DNA of 51,212 nucleotides from Sulfuricurvum sp. (GTDB lineage Bacteria; Campylobacterota; Campylobacteria; Campylobacterales; Sulfurimonadaceae): positions 1 to 51,212 of the forward strand of contig JAUYSQ010000082.1 of NCBI GenBank assembly GCA_030696285.1, written 5' to 3'. Under the pieces are notes generated by a model that did not search any database, had not been told where the DNA came from, and was given only the letters and a program-made list of their open reading frames with translations. Both the position numbers and the translations under genes were made by a program. Positions 16,023 through 25,385 of the stretch are shown here, piece after piece (the stretch's first letter is position 1; every line of letters begins with the position of its first letter).

Positions 16023-17271
16023 ACTCGTACTTAGCACACTCATAGTGACCAGCGCACTCTTTGCCGCTCCTAAGCCGACGATCAACAAAACGATGCTTGA
16101 AGATACCTTTATTCTCTATGCCCTCGATGCTCAAACGCGTCAGAAGCCTCATCAAGCGTCGGAGTTTTTTGCCGAACTTTATAAACAAACATCCAAAAAA
16201 GAGTATCTTTATCAATCTCTTCGGATGCTTGAGCAAGCCAATGATACGAAAGCTTTGAGTAAATCGACGCACGATGCGTTAGTCCTCTCCCCCGATGATG
16301 AGACCTTGAAACGATTTGAGATTATCGGATTACTCAAAGAGGGTAAATTTGGTGAGGCTTCTCAAAGTGCGGCCCTTTTGAGTGAGAAAACCAAAAAGGC
16401 CTCCGATTATCTTCTCTATGCCGAGGCACGGTTCAAGCTTACTGATTATAATGGCGGAATTTCGGCGTTAAAAAATGCGTATGCGTTGAATTATGATGAG
16501 ACGACCGCAGAACGCATTGCCCTTATCCAATACGCCCATCTGGGAGAAAAAAAAGAGGCAATAGAATTTTTAAAGAACCATATCGAGACGCATGGAAACA
16601 GCAAAGTTCTCGGAAAACGGTTGGGCAGTTTTTACGGTGATAGCGGCGCACTCGATGATGCCGCGTCCATGTATGAACAGACGTATGACTTTACACAAGA
16701 TCCCCTGATCGCGCAAGAGGCAATCAAAATTTACGTATACCAGCAAAATTTTGTCAAACTCAATGCTTTGCTTGAAAAATCAGGTGTCAATGATGCTATG
16801 TTGTTGGAATTGTATATTCGAGAGAAACAGTTTGACAAAGCATCGGAACTGGCCAAAAAACTCTATAAAGAAGAACAAAATCCTGTTCATTTAGCGCAAA
16901 GCTCTGTTTTTGCGTATGAAGCGTCCAAAAATAAAAACGATGCAACTCTTTTAAAAGAAGTGATAGAGGGTCTCAAGCTTGCGAACAGTGAGATGGATGA
17001 TCCTCTTTATCTGAATTACTTAGGATATTTGATGATTGATCATAATCTCAATATTACTGAGGGGATGCTCTACGTTGAACGCGCTTTAAAAAAACAGCCC
17101 GATTCCCCGTTTTACATTGATTCGCTCGCATGGGGGCATTATAAAAAAGGTGAATGTTCTGAAGCCTTGAAATTGATGAAACAAGTTGAATCAATGATCG
17201 GAACGGATGAAGATGAGGTTAAAGAACATTTAAAAGCGATTGAGAAGTGTAAAATTAAGGAGAAACAATGA
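16015..17271 (+). CDS. Exported TPR-repeat protein
   Basis: A 418-residue protein with a signal peptide ([19 protein letters not shown]) followed by tetratricopeptide-like helical repeats along its whole length, for example [21 protein letters not shown], and near the end [27 protein letters not shown], the best-conserved part of this family. The ATG at 16015 is chosen because it begins the signal peptide; the longer frame from 15880 lies inside the previous gene. It should be periplasmic and scaffold protein complexes. It overlaps trpC by four bases. I recall a lipoprotein gene in the same place before trpC in C. jejuni. Confidence 0.82.
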   Translation: MIKLVLSTLIVTSALFAAPKPTINKTMLEDTFILYALDAQTRQKPHQASEFFAELYKQTSKKEYLYQSLRMLEQANDTKALSKSTHDALVLSPDDETLKRFEIIGLLKEGKFGEASQSAALLSEKTKKASDYLLYAEARFKLTDYNGGISALKNAYALNYDETTAERIALIQYAHLGEKKEAIEFLKNHIETHGNSKVLGKRLGSFYGDSGALDDAASMYEQTYDFTQDPLIAQEAIKIYVYQQNFVKLNALLEKSGVNDAMLLELYIREKQFDKASELAKKLYKEEQNPVHLAQSSVFAYEASKNKNDATLLKEVIEGLKLANSEMDDPLYLNYLGYLMIDHNLNITEGMLYVERALKKQPDSPFYIDSLAWGHYKKGECSEALKLMKQVESMIGTDEDEVKEHLKAIEKCKIKEKQ

Positions 17272-18053
17272 TACTAGACGACATCATCAAAAGAACCAAA
17301 GAAGATTTAAAAGAGCGAGAAGCCAAGTTTAGTATGGATTGGCTGGGACGTTCGCTCGCGTTTAATGCCCGTGCTCCCCGTGATGTGCGCCCGTTTTTGA
17401 CCTCAACCCCAGAGGAGCCGTATCGCATTATCTCAGAGGTAAAAAAAGCGAGCCCTTCAAAAGGGGTCATTCGTGAGGATTTCGATCCTGTAGCGATAGC
17501 GCAAGCGTATGAGCGCGGCGGGGCGAATGCGATTTCGATTTTAACGGAGCCCCATTTTTTCCAAGGGCATTTGGATTATTTGGCGGAAATTCGTCGTTAT
17601 GTGGGCATTCCGCTCTTACGCAAAGATTTTATCATTTCCAAATATCAGCTCGTTGAGGCATTGGTCTACGGAGCCGATTTTGTCCTCTTGATTGCGGCGG
17701 CATTATCGAAAAGCGAACTCAAAGAGCTGTTAAATTACACGCGTCACTTGGGCATGGAAGCGTTGGTGGAAATCCATGATAAAGCGGAGCTCACCAAAGC
17801 AATTTATGCGGGTGCCGATATCATCGGAATCAATCATCGTAACCTCCAAACGTTTGAGATGAATATGAACCTGAGCTATGATCTCATCCCTTTGATCCCT
17901 AATGGAAAGATCATCGTTGCCGAAAGCGGTATCTATGAGCACGGTCAGTTAGAGGATTTAAATAAGGCGGGAGTCGATGCATTTTTGGTCGGTGAGTCGC
18001 TAATGCGTCAGGATGATGTAGAAACGGCACTTAAAAAACTTAAATACGGTTAA
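17268..18053 (+). CDS. trpC: Indole-3-glycerol-phosphate synthase
   Basis: A 261-residue single-domain TIM-barrel enzyme that closes the indole ring in tryptophan synthesis. Diagnostic parts are [13 protein letters not shown] with the catalytic lysines, [45 protein letters not shown] and AESGI. It is not fused to TrpF. It overlaps the TPR gene by four bases (ATGA), so it is expressed from that run and not from a trp operon. Confidence 0.96.
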   Translation: MILDDIIKRTKEDLKEREAKFSMDWLGRSLAFNARAPRDVRPFLTSTPEEPYRIISEVKKASPSKGVIREDFDPVAIAQAYERGGANAISILTEPHFFQGHLDYLAEIRRYVGIPLLRKDFIISKYQLVEALVYGADFVLLIAAALSKSELKELLNYTRHLGMEALVEIHDKAELTKAIYAGADIIGINHRNLQTFEMNMNLSYDLIPLIPNGKIIVAESGIYEHGQLEDLNKAGVDAFLVGESLMRQDDVETALKKLKYG

Positions 18054-18055
18054 TT

Positions 18056-18102
18056 GGATACTATTTAAGCAACCCTTGAGATTGTTTTAGGATACTATTA
18101 AG
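18056..18102 (+). promoter_or_regulatory. Short direct repeat in front of the ATP-grasp operon
   Basis: GGATACTATTTAAG (18056-18069) and GGATACTATTAAG (18090-18102) are 34 bases apart, just upstream of the ATP-grasp operon start at 18132. Either copy contains a -10-like TACTAT. They could be two promoters or two binding sites for a regulator. Confidence 0.35.
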
Positions 18103-18131
18103 AAAGTCTTATTTTTTAACAAGGGGTGTTC

Positions 18132-19496
18132 ATGATCGAACCGGTAAGTCCAGAGTTGCAAAAGTTTTACGATATATTTGAAAGCGTCGATCAAAGCAAA
18201 GTTTCCGAATTTGAAGATTTTTTGGATGCTAATGCCGTTAATTTCAATCTCTTCAAAGATGGCAATTTTATTGAGCGCTCGTTCCCTTTTGATATGATCC
18301 CCCGAATTATCCCCAAAGCAGAGTTTGACCATTTGGAAGCAGGAATAATCCAGAGAGTAAAGGCTCTTAATGCTTTTTTGAATGATATTTATACGGATCA
18401 GAAGATTTTAAAAGATGGAATCGTACCGCGTGAGTATGTTGATTCGGCGAAGGGCTTTTTGCCTGAGTTTATGGGTGTTACTTCACCAAAAGCCATTCGC
18501 ACTCACATTAGCGGGATTGATTTGGTCAAAGACTCGGTGTCGGGTAATTGGATTATTTTGGAAGATAATCTTCGCGTTCCCAGCGGTGTGAGTTATCCTC
18601 TCAGCATCCGTCGTGCCTTTCGTCATACCTATCCTGAATTTTTTGAGTCGATGAAAATTTCCAAAATTAAACAATACGGTGATCAGCTCAAAGCAGCGAT
18701 GCAATATGTTAATACGGGTGGGTTAAACGTTGTCCTCACACCTGGGCGATACAATTCAGCCTATTATGAGCACAGTTATCTGGCCAAAATTACCGGAGCA
18801 ACGCTCGCATTGGGAGAAGATTTACTGGTTGAAAATGATGAAGTATTTTTACGCGCTTATAACGGCGAACGGCTTCGTGTCGGGGCAATTTATCGTCGGC
18901 TTGATGATGATTTTCTTGATCCGTCAGAGTTTGATGCGGAGAGTTTGATCGGTGTGCCTCATCTTGCAAGTGCGTATCGTGCGGGTAATGTCGCGATTAT
19001 GAACAGTATCGGTAATGGTGTTGCGGACGATAAAGGAATTTATTATTTTGTCCCTGCAATGATCCAATATTATTTAAATGAAGAGCCTATCCTTTCCAAC
19101 GCACCCACCTATTTGCCGTATTATGAAAAAGATCGTGAGTATGTTCTTGCCAATATCGATAAACTTGTTATCAAAGACGTAGCCGAAGCAGGCGGTTATG
19201 GGGTATTATTCGGAAATCGTCTCTCTCCTGAACAACGGACTGAAATCATTGATATGATTTTGGCCGATCCTCGCCGTTTCATTGCGCAGGAGGTAATTGA
19301 GTTTTACGATTTACCCTGTATGATGGAGGGACAAATTCTTCCTCGAAAAGCTGATTTACGTGCGTATGTCATTCACGGTGAAGAGGTTACCGTCAGTATG
19401 GGCGGATTGACCCGTTACGCAATGGAAGAGGGAAATTACCTCGTCAACTCGTCTCAAGGAGGCGGATTTAAAGATACATGGGTGGTGGAATTATGA
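18132..19496 (+). CDS. Circularly permuted ATP-grasp protein (COG2308 type)
   Basis: A 454-residue protein of the circularly permuted ATP-grasp family (former DUF404/DUF407). Family marks are RSFPFDMIPRIIPKAEFDHL, AFLNDIYTDQKILKDGIVP, ISGIDLVKD, WIILEDNLRVPSGVSYPL and, near the end, RRFIAQEV...LRAYV and VNSSQGGGFKDTWV. Such enzymes are predicted amide-bond-forming ligases that make peptides or modify proteins. ATG 18132 is chosen because AAGGGG lies just before it; GTG 18126 is possible. The next gene starts inside its stop codon. The usual partner, an alpha-E protein, follows at once. The substrate is unknown. Confidence 0.88.
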   Translation: MIEPVSPELQKFYDIFESVDQSKVSEFEDFLDANAVNFNLFKDGNFIERSFPFDMIPRIIPKAEFDHLEAGIIQRVKALNAFLNDIYTDQKILKDGIVPREYVDSAKGFLPEFMGVTSPKAIRTHISGIDLVKDSVSGNWIILEDNLRVPSGVSYPLSIRRAFRHTYPEFFESMKISKIKQYGDQLKAAMQYVNTGGLNVVLTPGRYNSAYYEHSYLAKITGATLALGEDLLVENDEVFLRAYNGERLRVGAIYRRLDDDFLDPSEFDAESLIGVPHLASAYRAGNVAIMNSIGNGVADDKGIYYFVPAMIQYYLNEEPILSNAPTYLPYYEKDREYVLANIDKLVIKDVAEAGGYGVLFGNRLSPEQRTEIIDMILADPRRFIAQEVIEFYDLPCMMEGQILPRKADLRAYVIHGEEVTVSMGGLTRYAMEEGNYLVNSSQGGGFKDTWVVEL

Positions 19497-20203
19497 TGAC
19501 AAACGGAGTAGCCATTTCCGTCAATACGGCGCAAAGACTCTATTGGTTCGGGCGCTACGTTCAGCGTGCTGAAACCCTTTTACGTGAACTCGTCAACAGT
19601 TATGATTATGTCATCGACCGTGATGTAGATGATGGGCGTAAGCTGTATGCAAAATTGGGGGTTGAGATCGAGTATCGCAATGCCCTTGATTTTTTGAAAG
19701 AAGGGATTTATGGGAACCACGCATCGAGCATTGAGTCGATTATCACGTGGGCAAGAGAAAATGCGATCGAGACACGCCATTTGCTCGATGAACGAGGTTT
19801 TTCTACCCTAAATAAAATTTATAATCATCTTGTAGCAGGACGGGAAAGTACTGTTAGCCCTACATCATTGGAAGAGATGATTGATGATTTTGCTTTGATT
19901 CTGGGTATTTTTTCATCGGAGTTGGGACGACCTAAAGCGTACCATTTTATCCGTTTAGGTCAGTATATCGAACGGTTTGATCTGATTTTAAGACTCTATG
20001 ATGGGATTGATCTCGTCAATGCCGAACTTGAAGCAATGAATGTGATTGCCAGACGGCTCAATCGTTATTATCAACCGCTTAAAATTACATCATCGGATGT
20101 TTCTAACGTGCTTAAATCGGTAAATGGGGTTGTTGATAGGGTGATTCAAGAAAACACATGTGCTTTAGACTACGCTGAGGAAGCGTCACAATCGCAAGGA
20201 TGA
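19493..20203 (+). CDS. Alpha-E domain protein (COG2307 type)
   Basis: A 236-residue all-helical protein of the alpha-E family (former DUF403). The N-terminus VNTAQRLYWFGRYVQRAETLLREL is diagnostic, and FIRLGQYIERFDLILRLYD repeats the pattern in the second half. These proteins almost always accompany permuted ATP-grasp ligases. They were proposed to help the ligation, but the chemistry is unproven. The ATG at 19493 overlaps the stop of the ATP-grasp gene (ATGA); a second ATG follows directly at 19496. It overlaps the next gene by four bases. No transglutaminase or Anbu-type peptidase, frequent partners elsewhere, is present here. Confidence 0.88.
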   Translation: MMTNGVAISVNTAQRLYWFGRYVQRAETLLRELVNSYDYVIDRDVDDGRKLYAKLGVEIEYRNALDFLKEGIYGNHASSIESIITWARENAIETRHLLDERGFSTLNKIYNHLVAGRESTVSPTSLEEMIDDFALILGIFSSELGRPKAYHFIRLGQYIERFDLILRLYDGIDLVNAELEAMNVIARRLNRYYQPLKITSSDVSNVLKSVNGVVDRVIQENTCALDYAEEASQSQG

Positions 20204-21156
20204 GAATGGGAATAGTTGAAGAGGTATTTACTATTGAACTCCCGGTAGGGGAGTCTTTTCGGATTCAGAGATGCCGATACACTTCCAAAAATGAGGAAGA
20301 TTCCAAACGTATTTCGATTGTCAGCGGTATCCATGGCGATGAACTGGAGGGACAATACGTCTGTTTTTTGCTCGGAGAGTGGCTGCGTCAAAATCCTGAG
20401 AAAATTCGGGGAACGATTGATATCTACCCGGCAATTAATTCGTTGGGGATAGACAGTATTACCCGATCTATCCCCTTTTACGATGTTGATTTGAACCGTA
20501 TTTTTCCCGGAAGTAAAAATGATTTTCTCCCTGCTCAGATCGCGGATGGGGTGGTGAATGTGATGCGAGGAAGCGATCTGGCGATCGACATTCACTCAAG
20601 CAACGTTTTTTTACGCGAAATTCCACAGGTTCGTATCGCAAAGTCTCAAGAAGAGACGCTGGTACCCTTGGCAAATCTCCTCAATATTGATTTTGTATGG
20701 GTTCATGATGCGGTAACGGTTCTCGAATCAACATTTGCCCATGCCATGAATACCATCGGAACCAAAACGCTCGTAGTGGAGATGGGAGTAGGAATGCGTC
20801 TGGGTAAAGCGTATGGTCATCAGCTGCTCGATGGACTGTTAAACCTAATGGCACATGAGGGAATTTTGGAGATCGAACCATTGAAGGTTCGTTTCCCTAT
20901 TCAATCGCATGTGGGGGAAGTGGCGTATTTGAATGCTGCATATCCGGGGCTTTTTGTTCCTGCAATCGAGCATTGCCAAATGGTTTCCAAAGGGGATGTT
21001 GTGGGTCATATCGTGAGTGCTCTCAGCGGAGAAGTGATGGATGAAGTGATCGCCCCGATAGGGGGTATGTTATTTACCCTTAGAGCCTATCCCATCGTCT
21101 ATGAGGGTTCATTGCTTGGAAGAATTTTTGGCAAAATTTGTGGAGATAGTCAATGA
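20200..21156 (+). CDS. AstE/aspartoacylase-like zinc hydrolase, catalytic residues intact
   Basis: A 318-residue M14-type amidohydrolase-like protein. Zinc ligands are visible: H45 and E48 in SGIHGDELEG, and H132 in AIDIHSSN. The substrate-binding VDLNRIFPG (R100) and a probable catalytic glutamate in LVVEMGVG are also present. Family members remove acyl groups from amino acids or cut amide bonds at C-termini. The C-terminal 90 residues form a beta-rich barrel-like extension (VGEVAYLNAAYPGLF...GDVVGHIVSALSGEVMD). It overlaps its neighbours on both sides by four bases, so it is made together with the ATP-grasp and alpha-E proteins and may hydrolyse the product they form. Confidence 0.87.
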   Translation: MRMGIVEEVFTIELPVGESFRIQRCRYTSKNEEDSKRISIVSGIHGDELEGQYVCFLLGEWLRQNPEKIRGTIDIYPAINSLGIDSITRSIPFYDVDLNRIFPGSKNDFLPAQIADGVVNVMRGSDLAIDIHSSNVFLREIPQVRIAKSQEETLVPLANLLNIDFVWVHDAVTVLESTFAHAMNTIGTKTLVVEMGVGMRLGKAYGHQLLDGLLNLMAHEGILEIEPLKVRFPIQSHVGEVAYLNAAYPGLFVPAIEHCQMVSKGDVVGHIVSALSGEVMDEVIAPIGGMLFTLRAYPIVYEGSLLGRIFGKICGDSQ

Positions 21157-22106
21157 GACGATTTGATATAGTAACTCTAGAATCTCCCAACCGAGCACCC
21201 TTGCGGATCGAAGGATTTTTGTTTGGTGAAGAAAATACCAAGGGGCCTTCTATTGCAATCGTAGGGGCGATGAGCGGAGATCATGTCAATCAGCTTTATG
21301 TTGCATCGGGATTGGTGGACTATTTGCGTACCAAAGAGGAAGAGGGAAAAATTATTGGCAAAATTCTCGTTATTCCTGCCGTAAATGCGTATGCTCTCAA
21401 TATGGGAGAGAAATTTTGGCCGCTGGATAAAACCGATATCAATATGATGTTCCCGGGGTACCATCAAGGTGAAACGACGCAACGGATTGCCGCACGCCTT
21501 TTCGATACGCTCAAAGGATATGATTATGGGGTGATTTTAGAGGGGCGTCGTGATCAGGGGATGTGTTTGCCGTATGTAAAAATGATTCAAAGCGGTTATG
21601 AGGATTTAGAGTGTGCCAAAGACTTAGGGATGAATTTTATCCATTATCGTCCGCATGAACCGGTAGAGACGGCCATGCTTCAATACAATTGGCAGCTTTG
21701 GGAGACAAAAGCATTTTCAATCGTATTTGGTAAAAATGGAACCATTGACCAACGCGATAGCGAAGAGGTTCATACCGCACTGGTTCGTTTTCTTTCGAAG
21801 AGGGGAATGTTAAAATTTTCGGTTTTTGAGGGAAAACAAAGCAATATTATCGATCCTCATAAAATTACGCTGCTCAAAGCGTCGCGTGCAGGGATTTTTA
21901 TCTCCAAAGTACGCTGTGGTACACATGTGGAGAAAGGGGAGCGGTTAGGAAAAATTATTGACGCCCTCAGCGGAGAAAAGCTTGAAAAAATTATTTCGCC
22001 GTGCGAGGGGATTGTAACGTGTCAGTACTCCCATCCCCTTATTTTTCAAAACTCCATTGCGTTTCGGATTGCATCGGTGGAGATATGTTGTCAAATTATT
22101 AATTGA
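21153..22106 (+). CDS. AstE/aspartoacylase-like paralogue lacking the catalytic residues
   Basis: A 317-residue paralogue of the preceding protein, aligned along its length without large gaps. At the positions of the zinc ligands it has S41 (for H45), H44 (for E48) and E130 (for H132). The substrate arginine in DLNRIFPG becomes methionine in DINMMFPG, and the catalytic glutamate of VVEMG is replaced (IVFGK). The C-terminal domain is well kept (GIFISKVRCGTHVEKGERLGKIIDALSGEKLEK). It therefore looks like a non-enzymatic partner or binding protein and not a decaying gene: the frame is intact and translation is coupled to the active copy. Confidence 0.82.
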   Translation: MRRFDIVTLESPNRAPLRIEGFLFGEENTKGPSIAIVGAMSGDHVNQLYVASGLVDYLRTKEEEGKIIGKILVIPAVNAYALNMGEKFWPLDKTDINMMFPGYHQGETTQRIAARLFDTLKGYDYGVILEGRRDQGMCLPYVKMIQSGYEDLECAKDLGMNFIHYRPHEPVETAMLQYNWQLWETKAFSIVFGKNGTIDQRDSEEVHTALVRFLSKRGMLKFSVFEGKQSNIIDPHKITLLKASRAGIFISKVRCGTHVEKGERLGKIIDALSGEKLEKIISPCEGIVTCQYSHPLIFQNSIAFRIASVEICCQIIN

Positions 22107-22119
22107 GTAGCATTAGGGA

Positions 22120-22563
22120 TTACCCTAAAATCTTTTTGGCACACTCGTTAATCCGTTTGCCATCGGCGCTCGCTCCGAGTGCCTTGGAAGCTGCACCCAT
22201 CACTTTTCCAATCTCTTTTATGGAGGAGGCTCCTGTTTCGGCAATGATAGCACGCAGTGCGGTTTCTAACTCTTCATCGCTGAGTTGTTGAGGGAGATAG
22301 GTTTCAAAAATAGCAGCTTCAGATGCTTCTTTCTCATACAAATCTTCGCGACCCGCATCACGGTACTGCGTCATCGCATCGTTGCGTTGCTTGACTTGTT
22401 TTTGGATAATTTTGATGACGTCTTCATCACTCAATTCTTTGCGTTCATCCACTTCGATTTGCTTCATAGCACTGCTAAGAAGTCGTAGAGCATCACGCAG
22501 CGCGTTATTTTTTTCTTTCATAGCGGTTTTAATATCGTTGCTGATTGTCTCTTTTAGTGTCAT
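22120..22563 (-). CDS. GatB/YqeY-domain protein
   Basis: A 147-residue protein that is the free-standing form of the helical tail domain of GatB (tRNA amidotransferase). Family marks are SNDIKTAMKEKNNALRDALRLL, KQVKQRNDAMTQYRDAGREDL and SIKEIGKVMGA. It probably binds tRNA, but its role as a single domain is not known. It is convergent with the AstE-like operon and divergent from flgH. Confidence 0.92.
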   Translation of the reverse strand: MTLKETISNDIKTAMKEKNNALRDALRLLSSAMKQIEVDERKELSDEDVIKIIQKQVKQRNDAMTQYRDAGREDLYEKEASEAAIFETYLPQQLSDEELETALRAIIAETGASSIKEIGKVMGAASKALGASADGKRINECAKKILG

Positions 22564-22620
22564 TACTGTCCTTGGAACTCTTTTTGCTTAATTATAGCCA
22601 AATAACTCATCGGATGTGAT

Positions 22621-23337
22621 ATGCGCTACCCTCTCTTTCTTTCGATCTCTTTAGCGTCATTGTTGCTTGGTGGATGTACAGCAAAGCTTACTGAACCTGA
22701 AATGGCTTTTACTCCTCCTCAATATGTCGAAGAAATGCCATCACGCGAGGAAGAAAATGCGTTCACTGCTCAGGGGAGTTTGTTCGGTCAAGGGGATAGC
22801 CCCCTCTTTTCCGATCACAAAGCGATGCATGTCAATGATATTGTAACCGTAGTCATTTCTGAAAAAGCGACAAGCTCGAGCAAAGCGAATAAAGCACTTA
22901 CCGAGGCAGATACGTTGGGGCTTAACGGTGGAGTGTTTGCCAGTGCAGGCGGTAATACAGCCGTCGGCTCTGCTGTGAGTAAGCTCAACGGTCTTAGCAA
23001 TATCGGATTTACGGCGGGGTCAACGTCTGATTATGCCGGTTCGGGTTCAGCGACCAAAGATGCATCGTTTACGACGACGGTGTCGGCTCGTATCGTGAAG
23101 GTGATGGCAAACGGCAACTATTTTATCACAGGACGACGAGAGATTATGGTGGACAATCAAAAGCAGATTATGCAGTTAAGCGGTGTAATTCGACCGTATG
23201 ATATCGATCAAAACAATCAAATCAGCTCTGCTAAAATTTCCGATGCCAAAATCCTCTACGCAAACGAAGGGGATGTGGATCGCTCCGTCAACCAAGGATG
23301 GGGTAGTAAAATAGTACAGGCAGTTTGGCCGTTTTGA
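22621..23337 (+). CDS. flgH: Flagellar L-ring lipoprotein FlgH
   Basis: A 238-residue outer-membrane lipoprotein that builds the L-ring bushing of the flagellar rod. The lipobox LLGGC places the modified cysteine at residue 19. Family sequence follows: GQGDSPLFSDHKAMHVNDIVTVVISE, KDASFTTTVSARIVKVMANGNYFITGRREI and SGVIRPYDI. It stands alone and not within a flagellar operon, as is common in Campylobacterota. It converges with the M23-type gene five bases away. Confidence 0.96.
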   Translation: MRYPLFLSISLASLLLGGCTAKLTEPEMAFTPPQYVEEMPSREEENAFTAQGSLFGQGDSPLFSDHKAMHVNDIVTVVISEKATSSSKANKALTEADTLGLNGGVFASAGGNTAVGSAVSKLNGLSNIGFTAGSTSDYAGSGSATKDASFTTTVSARIVKVMANGNYFITGRREIMVDNQKQIMQLSGVIRPYDIDQNNQISSAKISDAKILYANEGDVDRSVNQGWGSKIVQAVWPF

Positions 23338-23342
23338 AAATC

Positions 23343-24560
23343 TTAGCGAATGACTTGCATCGGGTCGATGTGAGCATTGCGCTGGGTCACTTGGAACATT
23401 AATTCACGACCGACGCGACCGATGATAGAGCCTTGTTTGAGTCGCTGACCCACAGTGATGGTTGGGGCTATTTTATCCAAATGGGCATAGATGGTATGCA
23501 AGCCGTTGTCGTGCTCGATAATGATGACATTTTCCAGCATTGCAGTGGCTTTAGCAAAGATCACTTTCCCATTGAAAACGGCTTTGACTTTTGCATCGGG
23601 ATCCGTAGGACGGAGAGAAACCGATTCATTCTGGATTTTAATCCCATAGACAGGATCGGTATAGGGGCCGAAACGTTTGCTGACGATATAGCCATCCAGC
23701 GGTGCAATAGTCCTTTCACCACTGTATGCAGCAGTTTTAGAAGGCTGATACTCTGAAATGGCTTGTCTTGCCCCCTCTGGTAGTGGCTTTGACCCAGGCT
23801 TAGGAGCAACAAGCATCGGAGGAGCTTTTTTGGGTTTCATCGCTTCAAGTTTGATAATATTAAGACTGGCAAGGGTATTTTGAAGTGCGCGTTGCTGATT
23901 CAAAATACGACCAAGAGAGCGTTTATACTCTGATTTCTCTTTTTCCAGCAGGGCAATCGCTTTTTCATTTTCCTGCTTAGTCGCTAAGACATTTTGTTTT
24001 TGTTTATCGATGACCGCAATGGATTGCTTGAGTGCTGTGGTTTGGTTCGATAGGGAAGAGATTTTGGTTGCATTTTCCCCAAAAATAAAATTGAGCTCTT
24101 TTATTTCGGAGTTGATTTGTTTGAGATGAAGCTTGAGGGCTTCTTCGGTAATGATGGCGTTGGCCTCTTTGGCGCGATCATCGTTGATAAGAAGTGAAAT
24201 TGAGGTATTGCGTGCGAGTGCAAATACAAGTTTTTGCTCAATCTCATTTTGTGTTTTTATGAGGAGATCTTGTTGCGTTTGAAGTCCGTGAAGGCTTTGT
24301 TTATTAGATTGGTAGATGTTTTCTTTTGATTTTAGCTCAGTGACGAGCGTGTTGAGGTGCTGTTGTTGAACACCAATCACTTCGCGCTGTTTGACGATTT
24401 TATTCGCGGTTTGTTCGAGTTTTGCTGTGAGAGAGGAATAGGTTTGTTTCGTCTCTTGGAGTGCAGAGGAGGTTGATTTTATTTTTTCATCAATCTTGGC
24501 TCCATACAGAGAGAGAACCAAAAAAGAGGAAAGGATCAGAGAGGTATGCAGGCCTATCAT
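23343..24560 (-). CDS. EnvC-like murein hydrolase activator (degenerate LytM/M23 domain)
   Basis: A 405-residue exported protein: signal peptide (about 1-20), a long coiled coil (about 20-240), and a C-terminal LytM fold (about 285-405). The active M23 zinc motif HxxxD is missing (PVYGIKIQNES in its place) and the last histidine position reads ELMFQV; only YAHLD remains. As in E. coli EnvC, it is probably not an enzyme but activates an amidase at the division site under FtsEX control. It follows ftsX with no gap, which agrees with that role. I recall the same neighbours in C. jejuni (Cj1275c). Confidence 0.88.
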   Translation of the reverse strand: MIGLHTSLILSSFLVLSLYGAKIDEKIKSTSSALQETKQTYSSLTAKLEQTANKIVKQREVIGVQQQHLNTLVTELKSKENIYQSNKQSLHGLQTQQDLLIKTQNEIEQKLVFALARNTSISLLINDDRAKEANAIITEEALKLHLKQINSEIKELNFIFGENATKISSLSNQTTALKQSIAVIDKQKQNVLATKQENEKAIALLEKEKSEYKRSLGRILNQQRALQNTLASLNIIKLEAMKPKKAPPMLVAPKPGSKPLPEGARQAISEYQPSKTAAYSGERTIAPLDGYIVSKRFGPYTDPVYGIKIQNESVSLRPTDPDAKVKAVFNGKVIFAKATAMLENVIIIEHDNGLHTIYAHLDKIAPTITVGQRLKQGSIIGRVGRELMFQVTQRNAHIDPMQVIR

Positions 24561-25385
24561 CTATTCTTCTTCGCGGTGGAAAAGTACAATAGTAAAGGTG
24601 AGTGCCACGGAAACCCCAAGTGCAATAATAAGAGAGCGAACCGCATCGTCTACAAAATTAAAAAGTTGCACACTTATGCCGATTTCTTTGAGCTGCATGG
24701 TCAAGTAGCCATAATAATCGATGAGGAAAAAAGCCAAACATAAAATCAGCGTAGCAATAATTGCATCAACAATAGCAAGACGAAACAGCACAGCAGAACG
24801 GAGCCAGACGGGAGCACCGAAGAGAGCCATAATATTCATGCGCTCAGCATGCTGAAACTGCCATAGCCGCATCTCTTTGAGGATCAACAATGAGGTAACG
24901 GCAGCAATAGCAATGGAAAAAATTTGAACGACATCTTTAAATAGTAGCATCAATTTATAGACGGTATCGTGCGTTTGAGAAAAGCCTTCCACACGCTCGA
25001 TAGCACTGTTGCTCTCTAGCTTTTTTTGAAGCTGACTGATTTCACGAGGCGTTGGAAATCGATTTAAATAAAGACGATAAAACTTCGGAAGAGTGAGCTT
25101 CAGAAGATCAAGATTTTTTTGACTCATCTCCCCTTTGAGACGCTCAAGTACTTGGGCAGTACTGATTGGCTCACTGCGATCAATCATAGAATTCATTGCT
25201 TTAAATTCGCCAGGGTTAATCAATTCGCTGGTGACAACGATGACGGAATAATCGTTTTTTAAGTGGGATTCGTACGCCGCAATAGTGCGATCAACCGCCA
25301 CATAAATTTGAACGCTTGCCAGTACGGTAAAGAGGGCGATAATGAGGGATAGATGATTTTTAAGCGATTTCATTGATAGTTCCAA
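24561..25385 (-). CDS. ftsX: Cell division protein FtsX
   Basis: A 274-residue inner-membrane protein: one N-terminal membrane segment, a periplasmic domain of about 130 residues that in other bacteria contacts EnvC-type activators, then three membrane segments with the FtsX-type ILKEMRLWQFQHAERMNIMALFGAP between the first two. With FtsE it forms the complex that transmits ATP hydrolysis to peptidoglycan cleavage during septation. Its start lies inside ftsE (26-base overlap). Confidence 0.9.
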   Translation of the reverse strand: MELSMKSLKNHLSLIIALFTVLASVQIYVAVDRTIAAYESHLKNDYSVIVVTSELINPGEFKAMNSMIDRSEPISTAQVLERLKGEMSQKNLDLLKLTLPKFYRLYLNRFPTPREISQLQKKLESNSAIERVEGFSQTHDTVYKLMLLFKDVVQIFSIAIAAVTSLLILKEMRLWQFQHAERMNIMALFGAPVWLRSAVLFRLAIVDAIIATLILCLAFFLIDYYGYLTMQLKEIGISVQLFNFVDDAVRSLIIALGVSVALTFTIVLFHREEE

